The notes below the pieces were generated by a model, which saw nothing but the letters and a program-made list of their open reading frames with translations, was not told where the DNA came from and did no database searches. Positions 57,977 to 64,000 of a stretch of 64,000 nt of DNA are shown here, one piece after another (within the stretch, counting starts at the first letter, position 1; the number at the start of each line of letters is the position of its first letter). The position numbers were made by a program, and so were the translations under genes. Source of the DNA: JBNRMW01 sp050309795 (GTDB lineage Bacteria > Bacillota_I > Bacilli_A > Erysipelotrichales > Erysipelotrichaceae); the NCBI GenBank assembly GCA_050309795.1, contig JBNRMW010000016.1, forward strand, positions 124,001-188,000, in the 5' to 3' direction.

Positions 57977-58972
57977 TTATAGCGGTTTCGTCGATTCCCG
58001 CTCCGTGTAAACATAGTTTAGTTCTATTTCTTTATCATAGGAATTGTCTTTTTTGAGCATTTTTGTTAAAACGCGCATCGCCACCGCCCCAAGATCGTAA
58101 CTTGGAATCGAGAAGCTAGAAATTCGTGGACGTACCATGCTATTGTACTTCGTATCGATGACACAAATGACCTCTAAATCTTCGGGTACTTGCATCCCAG
58201 ATTCAGTGGCAGCATTAATGGCCGCGAAAGCTTGAGAATCCCGATAAGCAAAGAGCAAGTCATAGGTATCCTTATTAAAATGATCCAATAAGAAATCATA
58301 ACTAGTTCGATATTTTCCAGGTATTTTAATGAAGTTTTTAAATTCTAAATCAAATTCACGGAAAGCCCGCTTCGCCCCATTAATCATTAAACTACATGAA
58401 TAATTATTCTTACGGTCCTGAATAATACCGATATTGGTTTTGCCATGTTCAAGATACCGTTTCGTTTGTTCATAAACGGCATTTTCAATATCTACAAAAA
58501 CGGACGATAAAGATTTCCCGGATAATCGGTTGTTGATAATGACGATTGGGATATCAAATTTCGCTAAATCGTTCAGCATTTCTTGTTCAAGTTTATCGTT
58601 ATATATGATGGCACCATCGACCCGTGATTTAATCACTGTTTCAATGATTTCGCTCAATTCTGAAATGCCTTCAGTGGTGGTGTGCAGCATAATACTATAT
58701 TTATAAATACGAGCCACATCTAACAGTCCGTTAATGATATTTCCCGTATAGGTAAAACTTGCTTCAGGAATTACTAAGGCAATGGTCGTTGTCCGTTGTA
58801 AAGCTAATCCTTGGGCAATCGCATTTGGTTTGTAACCCAATTTTTCAATCGCTGCTTCAACCCGTTCACGCGTATCTTTACGCACCACATCGACCCCGTT
58901 AATTACTCTGGAAACGGTCGCTAAAGAAACTTTAGCTTCTCGGGCGACATCATAAATGGTTACGCGCTTCAT
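57977..58972 (-). CDS. LacI-family transcription regulator
   Basis: 332 aa from the ATG at 58972 (a TTG six bases earlier overlaps the previous stop). N-terminal helix-turn-helix and hinge TIYDVAREAKVSLATVSRVI, then NAIAQGLALQ, and a sugar-binding-type effector domain (VDGAIIYNDK, GIIQDRKNNYSC, LEVICVIDTKYN). The ligand is unknown. It is last in an operon with two envelope/stress-type genes, so it may regulate that operon, although no LacI-type operator with central CG was seen there. Confidence 0.88.
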   Translation of the reverse strand: MKRVTIYDVAREAKVSLATVSRVINGVDVVRKDTRERVEAAIEKLGYKPNAIAQGLALQRTTTIALVIPEASFTYTGNIINGLLDVARIYKYSIMLHTTTEGISELSEIIETVIKSRVDGAIIYNDKLEQEMLNDLAKFDIPIVIINNRLSGKSLSSVFVDIENAVYEQTKRYLEHGKTNIGIIQDRKNNYSCSLMINGAKRAFREFDLEFKNFIKIPGKYRTSYDFLLDHFNKDTYDLLFAYRDSQAFAAINAATESGMQVPEDLEVICVIDTKYNSMVRPRISSFSIPSYDLGAVAMRVLTKMLKKDNSYDKEIELNYVYTERESTKPL

Positions 58973-58974
58973 AC

Positions 58975-59625
58975 TCAATTACCGACTTCTGAGGCGTCGA
59001 CAACCTCATCCACTGTTTCTGCCACCTCTTGTACGACATCTTCTATCGCTTCGGTAGAATCTTCAACAACTTCGAGACCTTCATCTTTAAATGTGTCAAT
59101 TTTATCTTTCACTTGGTGCCAAGCATCGGTAGATTTTTCTTTAACTTCTTCCAATACTTCCGACGATTTATCCTTTACTTGATGCCATGTATCTGAAGCT
59201 TTTTGTTTGCCTTCTTCAAGGTGTAGTTTTTCACTAACTTGGTGGACTACTTCTTTGGATTTTTGAGTGAGTTTGTAAACCCAATCATCCGATTCTAGTT
59301 TTAAATGATCAATGAATTCGGTGATGTCTTGACCTTCAAGAACTAATTCTTCTTGGTCTTTAATCGATACGAAAAAATCTTTAAAACGATTTTGTAAATG
59401 ATCTAAGTATGCATCAATTTCTGTGATCGTATCAAATGATGTTAAATCGTTTGATGCTTTTTTTAATTCTCTTGTAATGTAGTGTGAACTTACAATACGG
59501 AGCGCATTTAACCGCTCCTCAACTGGAGAATCAGCCGCTTCTTCGATTAAACCAGCAATCAAGTCTTCACTTTCGTATTGAATTTCTTCAAAGACAGATG
59601 TTAGTTTGTTTTTTAATTCATTCAT
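58975..59625 (-). CDS. Amphipathic-helix repeat protein (apolipoprotein/LEA-like)
   Basis: 216-aa, highly charged, helix-rich protein. The C-terminal half repeats an 11-residue-type pattern: DTWHQVKDKSSEVLEEVKEK then DAWHQVKDKIDTFKDE, ending in an acidic run (EDVVQEVAETVDEVVDASE). Such repeats form amphipathic helices that lie on membranes or protect proteins in stress. No signal peptide is seen. It overlaps the DUF948-like gene by four bases and directly precedes the lacI-type gene. Role inferred only. Confidence 0.75.
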   Translation of the reverse strand: MNELKNKLTSVFEEIQYESEDLIAGLIEEAADSPVEERLNALRIVSSHYITRELKKASNDLTSFDTITEIDAYLDHLQNRFKDFFVSIKDQEELVLEGQDITEFIDHLKLESDDWVYKLTQKSKEVVHQVSEKLHLEEGKQKASDTWHQVKDKSSEVLEEVKEKSTDAWHQVKDKIDTFKDEGLEVVEDSTEAIEDVVQEVAETVDEVVDASEVGN

Positions 59626-60014
59626 TGTTCTTCATCCTTTCTATGTACTTTGTTGCGAACAAAAGCAACGCCTTCACGCATTTTACCAACGCCCTTGTTG
59701 GCGGTATGTAAGACGGAAGAAACGGCTTTATTAGCTGTATCATTGACCGCCGAAACGGAATTGGATACTTTAGCAACCATTTCTAAGGGTTCATCTAATG
59801 TAACCATTTTTTTATTAATATCGGACATTAGAGTGTTCACTTCGTCAATGACCCGATTCGCATTGGGCACGATGTTATCATTCGATAATTCAATCGTTCG
59901 CTTTAACTCTTTTAGTAGTCTAACGACATGCACAAATACCAAGGCTAGTGCTAATAAAGCAATAACGCCAGCCACTGGTAATAAGGCTGAAAAAATTTCT
60001 TTTACTTGTTCCAT
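59622..60014 (-). CDS. DUF948-like single-helix membrane protein
   Basis: 130 aa from the ATG at 60014 (AGAGGT upstream). One N-terminal membrane helix (about 8-30) followed by a long heptad-rich helix (LKELKRTIELSNDNI to AVNDTANKAVSSV), the pattern of DUF948/YtxG general-stress proteins in Bacilli. It begins an operon with the amphipathic-helix protein and the LacI-type regulator, behind a strong promoter. Confidence 0.75.
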   Translation of the reverse strand: MEQVKEIFSALLPVAGVIALLALALVFVHVVRLLKELKRTIELSNDNIVPNANRVIDEVNTLMSDINKKMVTLDEPLEMVAKVSNSVSAVNDTANKAVSSVLHTANKGVGKMREGVAFVRNKVHRKDEEQ

Positions 60015-60033
60015 ATTTATACCTCTCTTTACA

Positions 60034-60063
60034 ATTATAACCACCATTGAAACAATTTTCAAT
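60034..60063 (-). promoter_or_regulatory. Strong promoter overlapped by a palindrome, upstream of the DUF948-like gene
   Basis: Minus strand TTGAAA (60057-60062), 17 bases, TATAAT (60034-60039). ATTGAAA (60046-60052) and TTTCAAT (60057-60063) form an inverted repeat with a four-base spacer that covers the -35, the usual place for a repressor. The binding protein is unknown. Confidence 0.72.
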
Positions 60064-60081
60064 AACTCTGATAACGCTATC

Positions 60082-60112
60082 AAAAGAAAATGAGGTTATT
60101 TTACCTCATTTT
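60082..60112 (-). terminator. Intrinsic terminator after murC
   Basis: AAAATGAGGT (60087-60096) and ACCTCATTTT (60103-60112) with a six-base loop, then CTTTTG on the minus strand. It includes the murC stop codon. Confidence 0.78.
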
Positions 60113-61424
60113 GATGAACTTCTTTTACTAAATCCTTAAGCTTATACACATCCTTGGTCGAAACGAACAAATAACACGCTGGTCCATGAGCAGCAACAAC
60201 TCGAGCACCCTCGCTATTTTCTTCAACAACCTCAATATCTTTCATTGCTTTGACGAAGTCTTCTAAATCATAGGGTATGTCTTCAACGGCTCGTGCCCCA
60301 CTATAGAACGGGGTTATATATGCGACATCGGCCTGGTGTAAAGCATCATAAAATTCTTTTTCAAAATACTGAGCGCGTGATAACCGATCGGGTTTATAAA
60401 CCAAGACAAGTTTATAATCCGGATAGCGGCGTCGACAAGCATCAATGGTTACTTTTATTTCCGTTGGATGATGGGCATAATCGTCAATATAAATCGCATC
60501 GTTTTCTTCTTCGATGATAAAGCGTCGGCGTTGACCTTTAAAACTTGAAACATGTTTTAAAACAAGCTCGATGGGTTGTTCAAGAAGCCATGCCATCGCA
60601 ATGCTCGCTAAGGAATTAAGAATATAGTGCCGACCAACAAAAGATATAAAGGCCATACCAACGATTTCTCCATCTATTTGAACTAGAAATTCCGAGCCAT
60701 CTCGCGATTCTTTAATATCCACCGCTTTCACCCGCGCATCACTTTCAATGCCGTAAGATACAACGGACAATTGGTGATAATCTAATGTTCTTACATGTTG
60801 GTCATCCCAGCAAACCACGATTCCCTTATTCACCTGATTAACAAAGGTTTGAAACGACTGAATATACCGCTCCAAGGTTAAAAAATAATCGACATGATCT
60901 AAATCAATATTGGTAATAATGGCGTAATCAGGATAAAAACTCAAAAAAGTGTCGCTATATTCATCGGCTTCAACAACAAAAAACTGATCTTCGGGCACAA
61001 GTTTTCCAGAACCATCTCCAATTAAATAACCAGTAGGTACTAGCTTCGATAAAAGTGCAGTTAAAATACCGGTCGTCGTCGTTTTACCATGACTACCAGC
61101 TACCCCAATCGAGGTGAATTGCTTGATCAACAAAGCTAAAAATTCGCGGTAGCGATACGTGGTTACGGTTTTATTTTTGAAGGCTTCATCAACTTCAAGA
61201 TTGCGCTGATCGAAACTATTTCCAATGACCACGGTCATATAATCTTGGATATTGTTACGACTAAAGGACCTAATAGGTATTTGTTCAGCTTCTAATTGTT
61301 TCTGAGTAAAGATAAATAAGTCGACATCCGAGCCGCTGACTTCATAGCCCAGGCTTTTGGCGATCAAAGCTAAGGAAGCCATTCCAGATCCTTTTATGCC
61401 AATAAAATATAGGCTTTTACTCAT
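60096..61424 (-). CDS. murC: UDP-N-acetylmuramate-L-alanine ligase
   Basis: 442 aa from the ATG at 61424. It adds L-alanine to UDP-MurNAc. N-terminal Rossmann motif FIGIKGSGMASLA, ATP loop GVAGSHGKTTTT (about 108-119), EADEYSDTF, NIDLDHVDYF and DDYAHHPTEIK are MurC features. It overlaps the preceding disordered-protein gene by eight bases. Together with murE and ponA it shows that peptidoglycan is made. Confidence 0.94.
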   Translation of the reverse strand: MSKSLYFIGIKGSGMASLALIAKSLGYEVSGSDVDLFIFTQKQLEAEQIPIRSFSRNNIQDYMTVVIGNSFDQRNLEVDEAFKNKTVTTYRYREFLALLIKQFTSIGVAGSHGKTTTTGILTALLSKLVPTGYLIGDGSGKLVPEDQFFVVEADEYSDTFLSFYPDYAIITNIDLDHVDYFLTLERYIQSFQTFVNQVNKGIVVCWDDQHVRTLDYHQLSVVSYGIESDARVKAVDIKESRDGSEFLVQIDGEIVGMAFISFVGRHYILNSLASIAMAWLLEQPIELVLKHVSSFKGQRRRFIIEEENDAIYIDDYAHHPTEIKVTIDACRRRYPDYKLVLVYKPDRLSRAQYFEKEFYDALHQADVAYITPFYSGARAVEDIPYDLEDFVKAMKDIEVVEENSEGARVVAAHGPACYLFVSTKDVYKLKDLVKEVHQNEVK

Positions 61425-62088
61425 TATTAAAGGTATCCTCCTCGTCACTAAAGCGGACATGTTCTCGACTTTGGAATTCGGTTTCATCTAATTCAACATC
61501 AAACAATGTAAATTCTAAATCTTGTTGATGGTCTAAATTAAGCATTTCTTCCAACGTTAAATTTTGATCTGAATCTTTTTTAGAAACCGCCGTTCCTCTT
61601 CGACGTCTTTTTTTAACCGGCTTTACTTCTTTATAATCGACTTCTCCATAGATGGGTGAAATGACACTGATGTCTTCGCGTTTAGTTGGTTGGGGTTTCA
61701 TCGCTTCCAACTGTTCTGTCCGCTGACGTTCTTGGTCCGTCATGCCAAACATCGGTGAAATGACCGGCTTGGGACGATAGGCTTGAGGTCGTTTAATTGG
61801 GGCTTTACTTGATATCGTCGTCGCTGGCTTTTTCTCAGGTCCAAAAACCGGAGGTGCTCCTTCTGGTTTCTCATCCTTTATTAATTTTTGAGCTGCCGTC
61901 AAATCAATCCGAACCACACCCTTTGATGGTGTCTCATCCATTTCGACTGTTTCTTCTTTAACGACTTTTGGTGTTATGGGTTCTACTCTTCTTATTTTGG
62001 GTTGTTCGTTTTGAAGCGTTAAGTCCAATGGCTGTTCTTCTTCAATCTCCACTTCTTCGAAAAGAATAGATTTTATTTTTTTAAACAT
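61417..62088 (-). CDS. Disordered protein with repeated SPxxG motifs, ahead of murC
   Basis: 223 aa, low in hydrophobics, rich in Pro, Lys and Glu; no fold recognised. It begins MFKKIKSILFEE. Two copies of a short motif stand out: VISPMFG (near residue 110) and VISPIYG (near 143), with a weaker PPVFG before them. A basic KKRRRRG run follows and an acidic tail ends it. Repeated short motifs in a disordered chain suggest a scaffold or tether. It is coupled to murC, so a wall or division role is possible. AAGGGGTGAT precedes the ATG. Confidence 0.7.
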   Translation of the reverse strand: MFKKIKSILFEEVEIEEEQPLDLTLQNEQPKIRRVEPITPKVVKEETVEMDETPSKGVVRIDLTAAQKLIKDEKPEGAPPVFGPEKKPATTISSKAPIKRPQAYRPKPVISPMFGMTDQERQRTEQLEAMKPQPTKREDISVISPIYGEVDYKEVKPVKKRRRRGTAVSKKDSDQNLTLEEMLNLDHQQDLEFTLFDVELDETEFQSREHVRFSDEEDTFNNE

Positions 62089-62105
62089 CTAATCACCCCT
62101 TATTT

Positions 62106-63185
62106 TTATTCGTAACTAGTTATTAACTCTATTTTATCGTTATTTAAGGAATCAAGCAAATACTTCGTCGCCAAAAACACCGATTCCACATCACGAAGAT
62201 CGATTATCGTACTATTCGTATGAATATAACGCCCACAAATACAAGCTGTTAGCGTTGTTACCCCGTCTAAGGATTTGTGAACTGCGCCAGCATCGGTGCC
62301 CCCACTAGAGAGAAAGTACTGATGATTAATTTTATTTTCAATCATTATGGCTTCATAATAATTAATAAATTTACGATGGGCGATATAACTGCCATCCATT
62401 ACCCGAACCAGTGCGCCTTGACCAAGTTGGCCTAGCGTAGTTGCCGACGTCAAATCATTGGCTGGAGAACAATCAAAGATGATCGCCATATCTGGTTTTA
62501 CAAGATTAGTAATCGTTTGAGCACCACGTAAACCAACTTCTTCTTGAACCGACGCCCCTACCACTAAGTGAAAGGGTAATTCCACATCTTTAAAAGACTC
62601 CAATAACATCAACCCAAGGGCACAACCAAAGCGATTATCAAAAGCCTTCGCGAGCACGCGATGCGCACTTAAGCGTTCAAATGAACCTTCTAAAACAACT
62701 TGATGGCCAATCTTAATCCCGGCATCCAATACCTCTTGTTTGTTTTCAAAACCTAAATCAAGCATCATATTTTCAATCTTCGGTGCTTCATTTCGTTGAG
62801 CTGGTGTTAGTAGATGTGGTGGTACAGAACCAATCGTTCCTTTGAAAACTTTTTGATCATCCGTTACTAAAACGGCACGATGACCGAGGATGTTTTGGGT
62901 ATTCCAACCGCCAACGGCCCGCAGGTTTAATAAACCTTGATCGGTAATATAGGTGACAATAAATCCAATTTCATCCATATGACCAAGCAACATGACCGTT
63001 TTTGCCTGTGGATTTGATGATGTTTTGGTGGCAACAATACTGCCTAATTTATCTATGGTAATCGTATCTGCTAATGGTTCATATTTTCCTTTTAAATAGC
63101 GGCGCACCGCGTCTTCATGACCAGATACACTATAAATTTGAGTTAATTCCTGTAAATAAGTAATAGCTTTTTCAATATTAAACAT
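62106..63185 (-). CDS. M42-family metallo-aminopeptidase
   Basis: 359 aa of the glutamyl-aminopeptidase/FrvX family. The two-metal site is visible in LLGHMDEIGFIV, AFDNRFGC, VQEEVGLRGAQ, IIFDCSP and the late SSGGTDAG with the AGAVHKS histidine. These peptidases trim peptides in the cytosol as large assemblies. A YtoP-like M42 gene also lies near trmB in Bacillus. It overlaps the trmB stop by eight bases, and GGAGGAAG precedes the ATG. Confidence 0.92.
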   Translation of the reverse strand: MFNIEKAITYLQELTQIYSVSGHEDAVRRYLKGKYEPLADTITIDKLGSIVATKTSSNPQAKTVMLLGHMDEIGFIVTYITDQGLLNLRAVGGWNTQNILGHRAVLVTDDQKVFKGTIGSVPPHLLTPAQRNEAPKIENMMLDLGFENKQEVLDAGIKIGHQVVLEGSFERLSAHRVLAKAFDNRFGCALGLMLLESFKDVELPFHLVVGASVQEEVGLRGAQTITNLVKPDMAIIFDCSPANDLTSATTLGQLGQGALVRVMDGSYIAHRKFINYYEAIMIENKINHQYFLSSGGTDAGAVHKSLDGVTTLTACICGRYIHTNSTIIDLRDVESVFLATKYLLDSLNNDKIELITSYE

Positions 63186-63825
63186 CTTTCTTCCTCCATA
63201 TCGCCCGATAAATTGGTTGATTTTTCTTCATAAAACGACGTTCGTACTCCGTTATCGGGTCGCTTTGTTCTTGTGCTCGAAAATCTTCATTTTGTGTCAC
63301 TACTTGCCATTTATTTAACTGAAAATATTCTAGACTATCTCGATAAAATTGTTCGTTATCGGTTTTAAACACAATCTCACCGTTGTGTTTCAAGAGTGAA
63401 TAATACATATCCAACATCGTCGGATACGTCAAACGACGTTTGTGATGGGCTGCTTTTGGCCAGGGGTCTGAAAAATTTAAATGGATTCGGGAAAGCTCCC
63501 CTTCTTCAAAAAACAAGGGTAAACTCTGAGCATCTTCGATTAGAAAGCGATGATTCAAGCCAAGATTTTGCTCTAAGGCTTTTTTTAAAGCAATCGCTCC
63601 AACGTCAACTACTCGTTCCATGCCAATCATTAGTGTTTTTGGATCACAACGATGAAGATTTAACCAATAATCTCCTTTTCCCGAGCCAATTTCTAATACA
63701 ACTGTTTCATAATCTCCTAGTTGTCTCCATTGACCTTTCAATAATTCTGGCCCTTCGATGTATAAACCTTTTTCTTGGCTCGCCTGCAGAACTTCTGGAG
63801 CCCAGCTTTTTCTACGAACTCTCAT
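63178..63825 (-). CDS. trmB: tRNA (guanine-N7)-methyltransferase TrmB
   Basis: 215 aa from the ATG at 63825 (MRVRRKSWAPEV). It methylates G46 of tRNA. Motifs are LEIGSGKGDYWL (SAM loop), HLNFSDPWPKAAHHKRRLT (catalytic and tRNA-binding) and DPITEYERRFM. It overlaps the end of the peptidase gene by 14 bases, implying translational coupling. Confidence 0.95.
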   Translation of the reverse strand: MRVRRKSWAPEVLQASQEKGLYIEGPELLKGQWRQLGDYETVVLEIGSGKGDYWLNLHRCDPKTLMIGMERVVDVGAIALKKALEQNLGLNHRFLIEDAQSLPLFFEEGELSRIHLNFSDPWPKAAHHKRRLTYPTMLDMYYSLLKHNGEIVFKTDNEQFYRDSLEYFQLNKWQVVTQNEDFRAQEQSDPITEYERRFMKKNQPIYRAIWRKKDV

Positions 63826-64000
63826 GAACATCCACAGCTAATCGATAAAGGGTCTTAGCGTAAATGGCGGTGGCTAAAATTAACGACTCGATATGAACGG
63901 CTTCGTCTTTTTCATGGGCACCCCCAACCGATTTTGGATGACTTACTCCTGGAAAGTCGGGACCAAAAGCGATGTGGTTTTGAAGTTTACGGGCATAGGT
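63812..64000 (-). CDS. pepV: C-terminal end of a PepV-like M20 dipeptidase, truncated by the window edge
   Basis: The last 62 residues are visible in frame from base 64000 to the TAG at 63812. They read FGPDFPGVSHPKSVGGAHEKDEA then LILATAIYAKTLYRLA. This matches the C-terminus of PepV-type dipeptidases, where AHEKDE holds the last zinc-binding histidine of the M20 site. The rest lies outside the window. Confidence 0.75.
   Translation of the reverse strand, partial: TYARKLQNHIAFGPDFPGVSHPKSVGGAHEKDEAVHIESLILATAIYAKTLYRLAVDVHESS

Noticed and set aside
60046..60063. LacI-family operator upstream of the DUF948-like gene
   Set aside because: The repeat lacks the central CG and the xxCGxx core that LacI-family helices insert into, so I do not assign it to the neighbouring regulator.
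1..64000. Mollicute genetic code (TGA as Trp)
   Set aside because: phoU, folA and other genes end at TGA exactly where their families end, no gene needs TGA as sense, and Trp positions use TGG.
1..64000. Prophage, insertion sequence, CRISPR array, tRNA or rRNA genes
   Set aside because: No transposase, integrase, phage structural gene, direct-repeat array, tRNA or rRNA sequence was recognised on either strand.

Overview
The window is a gene-dense chromosomal segment of a low-GC, Gram-positive-lineage bacterium (Bacillota, class Bacilli in the broad sense). Many blocks keep Bacillus subtilis gene order: recU-ponA; gpsB-rnpB; rodZ-pgsA-recA-rny-ymdB-miaB with rnjB-ftsK nearby; yqeH-yhbY-nadD-yqeK-rsfS-yqeM; scpA-scpB-rluB; ymfF-ymfH; parE-parC. 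TGA is used as a stop (for example phoU and folA), so the code is standard, which argues against Mycoplasma/Spiroplasma-type mollicutes. Wall genes (murE, murC, a class A PBP, rodZ, gpsB) indicate a walled cell, and no sporulation gene is seen. The gene set, with anaerobic pyruvate formate-lyase and lipoprotein-based ABC importers, would suit an anaerobic or fermentative relative of the Erysipelotrichia/Haloplasma/Izemoplasma group; that placement is inference.

Layout. 1-7.6 kb: phosphate regulon in transcription order phoH, phoP, phoR, pstS, pstC, pstA, pstB, phoU, all minus strand, with a candidate PhoP box before pstS and a strong hairpin between pstS and pstC. 7.7-16.2 kb: rpsU, then a tightly overlapping minus-strand operon thyA-folA-pdp-scpA-scpB-rluB-rsmE-unknown-murE-deoC that mixes thymidylate synthesis, deoxynucleoside catabolism, chromosome condensation, rRNA modification and wall synthesis. 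16.2-20.6 kb: an SSB, a YmfF/YmfH M16 protease pair and a divergent pncB. 20.6-29 kb: nucleoside ABC transporter genes (nupO, nupP, nupQ and a BMP lipoprotein) separated by a pyruvate formate-lyase cluster. 29-44 kb: ftsK, a J2-like RNase J, miaB, ferredoxin, ymdB, rny, recA, pgsA, rodZ, rnpB, gpsB, then plus-strand recU and a PBP1A. 44-50 kb: nth-dnaD and the yqeH/nadD cluster. 50-64 kb: topoisomerase IV, plsY, a T-box-controlled tyrS, a LacI regulator with envelope/stress-like genes, murC with a disordered partner protein, an M42 peptidase, trmB and the end of a PepV-like dipeptidase.

The most unusual region is the pyruvate formate-lyase cluster (24.4-27.6 kb). The catalytic PFL polypeptide ends before the glycyl-radical domain, which is encoded by a separate 77-aa gene with its own ribosome binding site. 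A thioredoxin-like CxxC protein is encoded in the same operon. The activase gene pflA carries one in-frame TAA between its iron-sulfur motif and its SAM-binding motif. The split PFL looks designed; the activase stop is either a real nonsense mutation or a sequence error. Other points of interest are an RNase J with eroded metal ligands, a NadD-YqeK fusion, a HAD protein without its nucleophile, two promoters that place the transcription start at the ATG (leaderless candidates), RNase P RNA overlapping the gpsB stop codon, a MurE with an altered DNPR-type motif, and a disordered protein with repeated SPxxG-type motifs ahead of murC.

No CRISPR array, insertion sequence, prophage, rRNA or tRNA gene was recognised. 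Start sites were refined using Shine-Dalgarno (SD) positions. Promoters, operators and terminators were found by eye, and those labelled candidate are unproven.
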